Assembly: GCA_964541155.1 (NCBI GenBank)
Contig: CAZIPC010000007.1
Location: 43,093-107,092 of the forward strand
Source: UBA4416 sp964541155
GTDB lineage: Bacteria > Bacteroidota > Bacteroidia > B-17B0 > Aurantibacillaceae
Length of the DNA: 64,000 bases
Direction: 5' to 3'
The notes under the pieces are model-generated. The model was not told the origin of the DNA. It made no database searches and worked only from the letters and a program-made list of their open reading frames with translations. Both the position numbers and the translations under genes were made by a program. Shown one piece after another: positions 35,659 through 44,356 of this stretch (the first letter of the stretch is position 1; each line of letters starts with the position of its first letter).

Positions 35659-36927
35659 ATGATAAAAAGAACATTTTTATACTTATTTTTTCTTTTAGTA
35701 TCTGTTAGAGGGTTTAGTAGTTCTATTCTTATTCCTATGGATGATACTCAAAAAAATCATTTAAAAGCATATGGGATAGCTTATTGGAGCTTAAAGGGAG
35801 AGCTTGAAATACAATGGTTAACTAATTATAGAGGAGGTAGTTTTTTAATTCCAAATTCTAAGGCTGTTACAAATGAATGCACCATTAGAGGCATTAGTTA
35901 TGAAATTATCTCAGATGCGCAAGCCAATGGAATATTAATGGAGATAGCTAATCCTAATATAAATCAGGATGCAATTAAGTTAGAGAAAGCACCTAAAATA
36001 GCTGTATACTCTCCTAAAATAAAACAACCTTGGGATGATGCCGTAACGCTAGTTTTAAAGTATGCAGAAATTCCTTATGACGTAGTTTATGATGAAGAAG
36101 TTATCAATGACAAATTAAAAGATTACGATTGGTTGCATTTACACCACGAAGATTTTACAGGACAATATGGGCGATTTTATGCTGGATATCATCAAATGGC
36201 ATGGTATCAAAATGAAGTTAAGGATAATGAGGAAACTGCAAAGAAATTAGGTTTTTTAAAAGTATCACAGTTAAAGTTAGCTGTAGCTAAAAAAATAAAT
36301 GATTTTGTGTTTACTGGAGGCTTTTTATTTGCTATGTGCAGCGCTACAGATAGTTATGACATAGCTTTAGCTGCAGAAGGTGTAGATATATGTGAATCTA
36401 TGTTTGATCATGATTCAGCAGACCCATCTATGAATAAAAAAATTGATTTTTCAAAAGGATATGCATTCGAAAATTATCAATTAAGTACTAATCCATATGA
36501 ATACGAATTTTCTACAATTGACGCAACTACATCCAGAATGCAATATGGTGTAACAAAAGAAAATGATGTATTTACATTATTTGATTTTTCAGCAAAATGG
36601 GATCCTGTTCCAACTATGTTATGTCAAAATCATACGCAAACAATTAAAGGATTTTACGGACAAACAACAGCTTTTACTAAATCATATATTAAAAAAAATA
36701 TTTTAGTATTAGGAGAATCTAAAGCATACAATGAAGCTCGATATATTCATGGATATCATGGAAAGGGAACTTGGACATTTTATGGGGGGCATGATCCAGA
36801 AGATTATCAACATAGAGTTGAAGATCCTCCAACAGATTTAAGTTTGCACCCTAATTCTCCAGGTTATAGATTAATATTAAATAATATTTTATTTCCAGCT
36901 GCTAAAAAGAAAAAGCAAAAAACATAA
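35659..36927 (+). CDS. Exported protein of the so-called asparagine synthetase B family
   Basis: Its close relatives in Bacteroidota are often labelled asparagine synthetase B, but I see neither the N-terminal Cys of a glutaminase domain nor the SGGxDS pyrophosphatase loop. The ATG at 35659 gives a signal peptide, MIKRTFLYLFFLLVSVRG; a TTG at 35629 is less likely. The body has LHLHHEDFTGQYGRFYAGYH, a GGFLFAMCSATDSYDIALAAEG loop that resembles class I glutamine amidotransferase-like folds, and HGKGTWTFYGGHDPEDYQHRV near the end. It is probably periplasmic with unknown function. It is convergent with lysA, with 1 base between the stops. Confidence 0.7.
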   Translation: MIKRTFLYLFFLLVSVRGFSSSILIPMDDTQKNHLKAYGIAYWSLKGELEIQWLTNYRGGSFLIPNSKAVTNECTIRGISYEIISDAQANGILMEIANPNINQDAIKLEKAPKIAVYSPKIKQPWDDAVTLVLKYAEIPYDVVYDEEVINDKLKDYDWLHLHHEDFTGQYGRFYAGYHQMAWYQNEVKDNEETAKKLGFLKVSQLKLAVAKKINDFVFTGGFLFAMCSATDSYDIALAAEGVDICESMFDHDSADPSMNKKIDFSKGYAFENYQLSTNPYEYEFSTIDATTSRMQYGVTKENDVFTLFDFSAKWDPVPTMLCQNHTQTIKGFYGQTTAFTKSYIKKNILVLGESKAYNEARYIHGYHGKGTWTFYGGHDPEDYQHRVEDPPTDLSLHPNSPGYRLILNNILFPAAKKKKQKT

Positions 36928-36928
36928 A

Positions 36929-38080
36929 CTATAAGTTGAAATAGCTTTTTATTTTTGGTCTTAAATTATAGTTACTCGACATTACTTCACCATAAGCTCC
37001 AGTGCTTTTAATTATGATTAAATCACCTCTTTTGGTTTCTGGCAGTTCAATTGATTTTCCAAAACAATCACTGCTTTCGCAAATTGGGCCAACAACATCA
37101 TATTTTATAATATTTTCAGAATTCGAACTTATATTTTCTATTTTATGAAAAGCTTGATATAATGCAGGTCTAATAAGTTCGGTCATGCCTGCATCTAAAA
37201 TAGCGAAATTAGTATTGATGCCGTTTTTTATATATAATACTTTACTAATTAAGCTACCACACTGAGCTACTATAGCTCGCCCTAATTCAAAATGAAGTTG
37301 CTGATTCTTTCTTAATTTCAGGAAATCATTAAATATTTTGAAATAAGTTTTAAAATCAACGATAGAATCTTTGTCAGGATTTTGATAATTGATTCCTAAT
37401 CCACCACCAACATTTATTACAGGTAAATCAAATCCTTTTTTAAAGAAAAAAAAATTTAATTCATTTACTTTCATACATAAATTTTTATATACAGATAAAT
37501 TGGTAATTTGAGAGCCAATATGAAAGTGTAATCCAATTAATTTTATGTTAGATGATGTTTTTAAAATCTCAAATATTTCTTCAAACTCATATGGATTAAT
37601 TCCAAATTTATTTTCTTCAAGCCCAGTTGTTATGTACTTGTGTGTGTGGGCATCTACGTTTGGGTTAATTCTTAATGCAACAGATGCTATTTTGTTTTTT
37701 GATTTAGCTAGTTCATTTATGACGTTTAATTCTTGTATGCTTTCGCAATTAAAACAAAAGATGTTTTTTTCGAGAGCATAATTTATTTCATCGTCATTTT
37801 TGCCAACACCAGCAAATACAATGTCCGAAGGGTTAAATCCATTTTTTATAGCACATTTAATTTCATTGCCACTAACACAATCTGCACCTAAATTATTTTT
37901 TTGAATAAGTTTAATAATTTTAGGATTTGTATTAGCTTTAAAGGCATAGTGAATTTGATAGTTGTATTTTGACCTTTCTTTATTAAGACTTGTTAATGTT
38001 TCTTGTAATAAATTTAAATCGTAATAATAAAATGGAGTTTTTACTGTATCTTTTTTGTTAACTATATTTTTTAAAGTCAT
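36929..38080 (-). CDS. lysA: Diaminopimelate decarboxylase
   Basis: A PLP enzyme that makes lysine from meso-diaminopimelate. PLP-binding Lys48 lies in HYAFKANTNP. Other fold III motifs are ENKFGINPYEF, LHFHIGSQI, VGGGLGINY, GPICESSDCFGK and GAYGEVMSSNYN. Length 383 is slightly short but complete. It starts 11 bases after the lysC stop, so the first and last enzymes of the lysine branch are co-transcribed. Confidence 0.95.
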   Translation of the reverse strand: MTLKNIVNKKDTVKTPFYYYDLNLLQETLTSLNKERSKYNYQIHYAFKANTNPKIIKLIQKNNLGADCVSGNEIKCAIKNGFNPSDIVFAGVGKNDDEINYALEKNIFCFNCESIQELNVINELAKSKNKIASVALRINPNVDAHTHKYITTGLEENKFGINPYEFEEIFEILKTSSNIKLIGLHFHIGSQITNLSVYKNLCMKVNELNFFFFKKGFDLPVINVGGGLGINYQNPDKDSIVDFKTYFKIFNDFLKLRKNQQLHFELGRAIVAQCGSLISKVLYIKNGINTNFAILDAGMTELIRPALYQAFHKIENISSNSENIIKYDVVGPICESSDCFGKSIELPETKRGDLIIIKSTGAYGEVMSSNYNLRPKIKSYFNL

Positions 38081-38091
38081 TTTTTTTTAAT

Positions 38092-39408
38092 TTAATATTC
38101 AAATAATCCTTTATTTAAAGCTATTAATGCATCCTTTTTAAGATTTGAATTAATTAGCACACTAATGTTATTTAAACTTCCTCCATAAGATACCATTCTT
38201 AAGGGGATATCTCTTAATGCGTGTAATACTTTAAAGCCATATCCTGCTTTTTCTTTAGGTAAATTACCTACAATACATATAATAGTTTGTTCTTGCTCTA
38301 TTTCTATTGTTGAGAATTCTTCTAATTCTTTTTTTATATCATTTAAAAATTGTGTATTGTCAATAGTTAAAGAAACAGCTATTTCAGATGTTGTAATCAT
38401 ATCTATTGATGTTTTATATCTTTCAAATATTTCAAAAACGGCTCTTAAAAAACCATGAGCTAATAACATTCTATCACTTTTTATATTAATAGCGCAAATA
38501 CCATCTTTTGCTGCTACAGCCTTTAAACCTTCTTGTGTATTAATATTAGAAATTCTCGTTCCTTGAGCATTAGGCTGCATAGTGTTTTTTAATAGAACAG
38601 GGATATTCTTTTTTTGTGCAGGTAATATGCACGTTGGATGTAATATTTTAGCACCAAAATAAGCTAACTCGGCAGCCTCATCAAAACTCAATTCATGTAT
38701 TGGATGGGTTTGATTTACAATTCTAGGATCGTTGTTATGCATTCCATCAATATCTGTCCATATTTGCACTTCTCTAGCATTTATAGCAGCCCCAATTATA
38801 GATGCTGTATAATCACTTCCTCCACGTTTTAAATTATCAATCTCACCAAAATTATTTCTACATATATAACCTTGGGTAATAAACAAGTTAGTGTCTGGAT
38901 ATTTATTGATTTCTAACTGAATATTTTTTTCAATATAATTCATATCAGGCTCATCGTTTGAATCTATTCTCATAAAGTTAAGTGCCGCAATTAAAGCAGA
39001 TTTTATATTAATTTCTTTTAGATAATAATAAAATAAGGCAGTACTCAATAATTCTCCTTGGGCTAGTATTGCTTTTTCTTCATTTACAGTAAAAATGTCA
39101 ATAGTAAATGATCTTATATAATTAAAATGATTTTTTATTAAATCATTACCTTTTGTTTTATATTCTAATGTTTCAAATAAATTATCTACTTCGTTAAAAT
39201 ATTTTTTTTCTAAGTCAGAAATAATAAGATTAGCAAGTGTATGATTTTTCACATACAATGCATTACATATTTCCACTAAATTGTTTGTTGTACCGCTCAT
39301 TGCAGATAGAACGACTATTTTTTTTTCATTTCCAGATATGAGTTTAACTAGTGCTTTTATTCTATCTGCACTTCCAACACTAGTGCCTCCAAATTTTAAT
39401 ATATACAT
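38092..39408 (-). CDS. lysC: Aspartate kinase, monofunctional
   Basis: Phosphorylates aspartate at the entry to lysine, threonine and methionine synthesis. The nucleotide motif LKFGGTSVG is at the N-terminus; RGGSDYTASIIGAAINA and WTDIDGMHNNDPRIV mark the kinase core. The C-terminal 150 residues form ACT domains (SDRMLLAHGFLRAVFEIF, then a second repeat) that usually bind an amino acid inhibitor. There is no fused homoserine dehydrogenase. An inverted-repeat-rich leader lies upstream (39481-39553). Confidence 0.95.
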   Translation of the reverse strand: MYILKFGGTSVGSADRIKALVKLISGNEKKIVVLSAMSGTTNNLVEICNALYVKNHTLANLIISDLEKKYFNEVDNLFETLEYKTKGNDLIKNHFNYIRSFTIDIFTVNEEKAILAQGELLSTALFYYYLKEINIKSALIAALNFMRIDSNDEPDMNYIEKNIQLEINKYPDTNLFITQGYICRNNFGEIDNLKRGGSDYTASIIGAAINAREVQIWTDIDGMHNNDPRIVNQTHPIHELSFDEAAELAYFGAKILHPTCILPAQKKNIPVLLKNTMQPNAQGTRISNINTQEGLKAVAAKDGICAINIKSDRMLLAHGFLRAVFEIFERYKTSIDMITTSEIAVSLTIDNTQFLNDIKKELEEFSTIEIEQEQTIICIVGNLPKEKAGYGFKVLHALRDIPLRMVSYGGSLNNISVLINSNLKKDALIALNKGLFEY

Positions 39409-39480
39409 ACGAATTATTTTTTATCCAAACTTAGTTTAAGCTGGTTTTTTAATTTATAAAAGATTTTTTTGAGTGTATAT

Positions 39481-39553
39481 GAATCAATCCCTGATTCTTG
39501 TATACGAAATTAGATATGGCTCGGGCGAGCCTTACGTTTACATTTTATGTAAA
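39481..39553. promoter_or_regulatory. Cluster of inverted repeats upstream of lysC
   Basis: Three short inverted repeats lie in a row before the lysC start on the minus strand: GAATCA/TGATTC (39481-39497), GGCTCG/CGAGCC (39518-39531) and TTTACAT/ATGTAAA (39537-39553). The GC content of the middle one stands out in an AT-rich gap. They may belong to a leader controlling lysC-lysA, or be unrelated palindromes. There is no sign of a peptide with runs of one amino acid, and I could not match the known lysine riboswitch. Confidence 0.3.
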
Positions 39554-39604
39554 GTTTTTTTGTCATTTCGTTGATGCAAAGAAACTAAAAAATAATTGAT
39601 TAAC

Positions 39605-39634
39605 AAAAAAGCCTCGAAATTTCGAGGCTTTTTT
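39605..39634 (-). terminator. Terminator of the large type IX cargo gene
   Basis: Perfect palindrome GCCTCGAAATTTCGAGGC (39611-39628) flanked by A and T tracts, so it can act in both directions. It lies 21 bases past the stop of the minus-strand gene at 39656 and separates it from lysC. Confidence 0.88.
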
Positions 39635-39655
39635 AAATATGAAGAAATAATTTAT

Positions 39656-42600
39656 TTATTGTTTGATGAGTTTAAATGTTTTAACGGACTCTTTTGATGA
39701 TACTTTTAAATAATATATTCCATTTGCTATTTCAGAAACGTTTATTTGTTTTGAAATAAATCCATTTCCATTAATAGTATCATTATAAACTGATTTACCA
39801 TCAATTGATGTTATTGTTACATTACCATTCATTTCTGAATTGTTATAAACTTCTAAAGTAAACAAACCAGTGTTCGGATTAGGGAAGACATTTAATTTTA
39901 CATAATCAGTTACTTCTTCTATACCAACGCAAGCATTAACTACTAATGTATCACGTGCAATATTAGAACATCCATTAGGTCCAGTATAATTATATAAAAT
40001 AATATGAGCGCCTTGACCAGCCTGATTTGCATAAAATGTACTGCTTGTTACTCCGGCTCCAATATATGTTCCTCCAGTCGGTAAACCCTCAGTAAGTGGT
40101 CTTCCAGTTGTATTAGATAAACAAAATGCTGTTTGCCCCGAGAATGTGAGTGATACATTAGGTTTTGGTTTAGATGTTACATTAACAACATCTGAATTTA
40201 CACAACCTAAACTATTTGTTACAACAACAGAGTAGGTTCCTGTAGTTCCAACTGTAATAGATGGAGCCGTAGATCCAGTACTCCATAAATAAGTGTTTCC
40301 TATACCATAACCAGCATATAAATTAATAGTGCTGCCTTGACAATACGCTGTATCTGCACCTAATGTAACAACAGGCGTAGCTCCTAATGTAATATTTACT
40401 GTATCTATTCCAAAGCAACCATTACTGTTTGAAGCTTTTACCCAATACTGCCCTGCAGAAGTAATATTTAAGCTCGATGCAATTGTATTATTATTCCATA
40501 AATAACTATTAGCGGCTGTATTGGCATTAATAGTAACTGGAAATGTACAATAAAGCGTATCAACTCCTAAATGAGGTGTAGGTGTAGGTTTTACAAATAA
40601 ATTAATTGTATCTCTTGCAACGCATCCAGAAGAAACATTAGTAACAGTTACACTAGGAACTGATGTGTTAATAAGATTACTAATACTTGGGTTTGGTATG
40701 TTTGTAGCAGATAATCCAGTCATTGGAGCCCATGTGTATGTTAATGTAGCTGGTTGAACAAATGTAATATTTGGACGCTGTGCCATTGAACCATTTGAAG
40801 ATGTGTTTGAACACATTGTTGCATCATTATCAGCGTAACGCCAAACTGATGAAATAAAAGATGTAGCTGATTGAAGCACAGATACATTACTTGTAGAAGA
40901 GAATGGTGTTGTATTAAAACATGTTTCTACAATAATATTCGAGGTTCCATTCCATGCAAATGAACTAGAAAATGTATGAGTATTAATTCCTACTACAGGA
41001 GTATAACTGGCTGTTGAATGATAAGTTGTAAATCCAGTTGTTTGAAAGGATGATAAACTTGTTAATGTAGTTGTTGCAATTCCAATATTAAAGCTTGTTA
41101 GCGGTGCTGTACCATTTAAAGCCGTAACATTAAACTGCAAAGAGGTAATATTACCTGCTACTAAGCCAGCAGCAGTTAATTCAGAAGCTAAAAACAAAAA
41201 CTGATGTCTTGCTCCATCATAGTAATGACCATAAGGCGCAGGATAAGTGTAGTATAGATTAGCTAAAGTTCCATTCCCTACGGTGTATCCTGAATTTGCA
41301 ACGGTTTGTAATTGAATATTTGTTCCTCTACACACAGAGTCATTCGGTGTAGCTGTAACATCAAAAACAGGTTTTTTAGTTATTGTTAAGATAGTTGTAT
41401 CATTTGATGAAGAACCATCACCAGGTAAATCTGTATATGCTTTAAAAATATAAGTTCCCGTTTTACTCATATCATAATTTAGCGTAACTAAAGTATCTTT
41501 TGTAGCGCCAGCAGAAAGATTACCATTATTAAATACAAGTGTGTAGGTTACTGGGTTAGGGCCTAGTATTTTTACTTTAACAGGAACATTAATATTTGTA
41601 AAGTTTACATTGTTGATGTAGTTGTTTTTAACTCTAATTAAAATAGTATCTACACCATTAAAACATTTAGTAGCATTATTTACAGGTTTTAAAATTGCAC
41701 TTACTCCAAAATCTAAGAAATTTGGAATACAATCAATCTCATAAGCTCCAATGTCAGGATTTGCATTTAAATTAACTCCTGATTTTGGTCTTGAATTTAA
41801 AAGAAAGTCGGTATTAGGTAATCCAATTCCAGGGATAGCAGTAGCACCTGATTCGATAAGTGTTTGAACGTTATTAGCAATTCTTAAATTATTGTCAGCA
41901 ATAAATGGCGCTGTTCCATTTGCTGGAGGAATAGAGTTTACATCATTTGTAGGATTAGTAAATTGAGAAAACGTTTTCCATGTTGCTAAATCACCTAAGT
42001 TAGCTGCTCCAACAGCTCCAACATAATGAGTTAGTGGGTTTCCACTAACCATATAAGCATTGTTATTTAAATTTGTAGTAGTAAAATTATAACTTGTAGG
42101 GAACCATACCGCATAAAATGATTTAGTAGCAGCTGTAGATGTCATTTTATTATTGAAAATATTATTCTTAATATCTAAGCCTGTAACGTATATTGTGGTT
42201 ACTACTAGTGCAGCAGACCCACAAGAAGTAGCTGTACCTGTATTATTGCCGTACATATTGATACTGTTATAATATATTTTATGAGCAGTACCAAAAGCTA
42301 ATCTAATACCAAATGCGTTGTAAGTAGTACTAGTGTTACTGTAGTTATTTGTTTTTATATTGTAAATAACATTGTTTAATATTGTATGATTATTACCTGA
42401 TGTTAAGTTAATCCCATAAGCACCAAAACCTGAAGTGCTAGGCATGTAAATGCCATAAATTGTATTTCTAACAATTGAGTCGTTTGAAGCAACAGCTCCT
42501 TGTCCTAAAATTTCTATACCAGCAATATTATTAGAAATTAATGGCTTAAGGTTAAAAATAGAATTGTCATAAATTTTTGCAGCTAAACAAGATGATAAAT

Positions 42601-43378
42601 AAATACCTCTAAATACATTGTATTCTGTTGAATCAGTTGCTCCAATTGTATTTTTTCTAATCATTAGTGAATCTGCGCAAAGTGCAGATGTTGTACCTGC
42701 TGCAACAATAATACCATAATATGTTTTTTTGATTTGATTATTTTCAATTAATAAATTATCAAAATTATTTCCAATATCAGTTATACTTGTGATAGAAGTT
42801 GTTAACCCTCCTCCGGCTAAAATACCAGCTATTGATGCAACCGCTGTTGATGATGTAGGATCAACATTAGCTTTTATGATACAGTTTTTTACAACATCGT
42901 TTCTGCAACCCAATGCAGGAGGTGTATTATTTCCAATAAAACGAACAACAGCAGTTAAACCAACGGTATTTGTATTAATAATAGATAAATCTCGACCTAC
43001 AGTTCCTCCAGCAATATCTCCGTTAATAATTACGCTATCTGCCCCAAAAATTTCAATAACAGATCTTCCAGATACTGGATTGCCAGATATGGTAGCTGTT
43101 GTAGTTGGTCTTAATCTAACTGAAGTATAATTAGAAATACCCGTTCCACTAGCTTGTAAAGCCACAGGATTTGAAGGTTCTGTCGTATTTCCGGTAATAT
43201 TAATTGAAATCATACCAGTATGTGCTCCTAAATTAATAGCGGCAAAAGCATCACTAACCGTAGAATAGGTTGTTACTGGCCCACCATTAGAAACGCTAAC
43301 CTGTGCATTTATAGTACCAATTAAAAACACAGCTAAAGAAGTTAGTAGTATTTTTGAATTCGAGTAAATTTTTTTCAT
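39656..43378 (-). CDS. Large secreted beta-helix/Ig-like protein with type IX sorting domain
   Basis: A 1240-residue surface or secreted protein. The ATG at 43378 gives MKKIYSNSKILLTSLAVFLIG, a signal peptide ending near NAQVS; an ATG 10 codons upstream is less suited. Residues of about 30-560 are Asn/Ile-rich repeats of a right-handed parallel beta-helix (SIINTNTVG, IENNQIKK, IRKNTIGA, IYDNSIFN). A CARDB-like segment (about 570-680) and further beta-sandwich repeats (TYLWSTGSTAPSITVGTTGT) follow. A type A sorting domain begins LNVFPNPNTGLFTLEVYN and ends KTFKLIKQ. It is a cargo of the type IX system; the ligand is unknown, adhesion or glycan binding being guesses. Confidence 0.9.
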   Translation of the reverse strand: MKKIYSNSKILLTSLAVFLIGTINAQVSVSNGGPVTTYSTVSDAFAAINLGAHTGMISINITGNTTEPSNPVALQASGTGISNYTSVRLRPTTTATISGNPVSGRSVIEIFGADSVIINGDIAGGTVGRDLSIINTNTVGLTAVVRFIGNNTPPALGCRNDVVKNCIIKANVDPTSSTAVASIAGILAGGGLTTSITSITDIGNNFDNLLIENNQIKKTYYGIIVAAGTTSALCADSLMIRKNTIGATDSTEYNVFRGIYLSSCLAAKIYDNSIFNLKPLISNNIAGIEILGQGAVASNDSIVRNTIYGIYMPSTSGFGAYGINLTSGNNHTILNNVIYNIKTNNYSNTSTTYNAFGIRLAFGTAHKIYYNSINMYGNNTGTATSCGSAALVVTTIYVTGLDIKNNIFNNKMTSTAATKSFYAVWFPTSYNFTTTNLNNNAYMVSGNPLTHYVGAVGAANLGDLATWKTFSQFTNPTNDVNSIPPANGTAPFIADNNLRIANNVQTLIESGATAIPGIGLPNTDFLLNSRPKSGVNLNANPDIGAYEIDCIPNFLDFGVSAILKPVNNATKCFNGVDTILIRVKNNYINNVNFTNINVPVKVKILGPNPVTYTLVFNNGNLSAGATKDTLVTLNYDMSKTGTYIFKAYTDLPGDGSSSNDTTILTITKKPVFDVTATPNDSVCRGTNIQLQTVANSGYTVGNGTLANLYYTYPAPYGHYYDGARHQFLFLASELTAAGLVAGNITSLQFNVTALNGTAPLTSFNIGIATTTLTSLSSFQTTGFTTYHSTASYTPVVGINTHTFSSSFAWNGTSNIIVETCFNTTPFSSTSNVSVLQSATSFISSVWRYADNDATMCSNTSSNGSMAQRPNITFVQPATLTYTWAPMTGLSATNIPNPSISNLINTSVPSVTVTNVSSGCVARDTINLFVKPTPTPHLGVDTLYCTFPVTINANTAANSYLWNNNTIASSLNITSAGQYWVKASNSNGCFGIDTVNITLGATPVVTLGADTAYCQGSTINLYAGYGIGNTYLWSTGSTAPSITVGTTGTYSVVVTNSLGCVNSDVVNVTSKPKPNVSLTFSGQTAFCLSNTTGRPLTEGLPTGGTYIGAGVTSSTFYANQAGQGAHIILYNYTGPNGCSNIARDTLVVNACVGIEEVTDYVKLNVFPNPNTGLFTLEVYNNSEMNGNVTITSIDGKSVYNDTINGNGFISKQINVSEIANGIYYLKVSSKESVKTFKLIKQ

Positions 43379-43513
43379 AATTGAATAATTAATTAACTTA
43401 TAAGGCAAAAATATATTATTAATTTGTTAATTCCTATCCTATTAATTAACAAAAAATAGATATTCATATCATAAAATATCCGTATTCTTGCATTCTTATT
43501 TATTTTTTTTATA

Positions 43514-43774
43514 ATGGATTCTGCTTTTATTTTATTTCTAAACCTAGGTGGTGGAGAGGTTGTATTAATTCTTCTAGTTATTTTATTAATGTTTGGTGGA
43601 AAAGGGGTTCCTAATATTGCTAAGGCTTTAGGTAAGGGTATTAGAGAGTTTAAAGATGCTGCAGAAGGTATACAAAAAGATGTTATGCAAAATACTGGGG
43701 GTATTACCAATACTATTCAAGAGCATATTCAAGAAGTAAAAAAAGAAGTTGATAAAATTTCTGACTCCAAATAA
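43514..43774 (+). CDS. tatA: Twin-arginine translocase subunit TatA/E
   Basis: An 86-residue protein with one N-terminal hydrophobic helix (LGGGEVVLILLVILLMFGG), the hinge GGKGVPNIAKALGKGIREFK and an amphipathic helix rich in Lys/Glu/Asp. TatA forms the protein-conducting pore for folded exports. No tatC is in the window. A degenerate promoter-like TATTCTTG lies at 43483-43490. The gldI-like gene follows 17 bases later, so tatA heads a run of prolyl isomerase genes. Confidence 0.93.
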   Translation: MDSAFILFLNLGGGEVVLILLVILLMFGGKGVPNIAKALGKGIREFKDAAEGIQKDVMQNTGGITNTIQEHIQEVKKEVDKISDSK

Positions 43775-43791
43775 TACTTAAAATTTTATTG

Positions 43792-44355
43792 ATGTTGTTT
43801 TTTCAATCGGTTCATATAATTATAAAATTTTACGGATTACTCTTTAGTCTCTTTTTTTTGGCAGCTTGCAATTTTGATTCGAAACAAGAAGAGTCTTCAT
43901 CATTTAATAAAGAGAGGGTTAAACTACAATTTGTAAAAGCTAATCAACAAATAGTAGTAAAAGAAAATGACGAAATGGATTATTACCAAAAATCACATCA
44001 TATGCCATTTATTAAAACAAGTAGCGGTATTAGATATTACGTTTACAAGCCATCTATTAAAGGAGATTCTGTTAAAACTGATGATGTAATTAAAATTAAT
44101 TATACCATATCTTTATTGGATGGAACCGAATGTTATTCATCTAAAACAGATGGCGTCAAAGAATTTACGGTTGGTATGGAAGATATTGAAGATGGAATTC
44201 ATAAAGCAATGTTGTTTCTTAAATCTGGAGATAAAGCTTTAATTCTTATTCCATCACACTTGGCACATGGTTTACTTGGCGATTCTAAAAAAATACCCCC
44301 TCAATCTCCAATACTTTATGATATTGAAATCTTGTCTGTAAAAAAAGATAAATAA
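43792..44355 (+). CDS. gldI: FKBP-type peptidyl-prolyl isomerase lipoprotein, GldI-like
   Basis: A 187-residue periplasm-facing lipoprotein. The hydrophobic leader ends in the lipobox LAAC. A single FKBP domain covers about 85-185: SGIRYYVYKP, VIKINYTISLLDGTECYSS, GIHKAMLFLKSGDKALILIP and IPPQSPILYDIEIL. The layout matches GldI, an isomerase required for gliding in Flavobacterium. The FKBP pocket is only partly conserved (CYSS instead of FDSS). A TTG directly before the ATG could also start it. It is followed by three more isomerase genes. Confidence 0.85.
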   Translation: MLFFQSVHIIIKFYGLLFSLFFLAACNFDSKQEESSSFNKERVKLQFVKANQQIVVKENDEMDYYQKSHHMPFIKTSSGIRYYVYKPSIKGDSVKTDDVIKINYTISLLDGTECYSSKTDGVKEFTVGMEDIEDGIHKAMLFLKSGDKALILIPSHLAHGLLGDSKKIPPQSPILYDIEILSVKKDK

Positions 44356-44356
44356 T

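Noticed and set aside
39945..39965. Second CACGTG core (ATCACGTGC) as a parS candidate
   Set aside because: The flanks are not symmetric and it is inside the beta-helix protein gene.
43393..43710. 105-codon minus-strand frame overlapping tatA
   Set aside because: It lies opposite tatA, whose sequence has clear family motifs; the product (Pro/Ile/Asn-rich) resembles no family I know.
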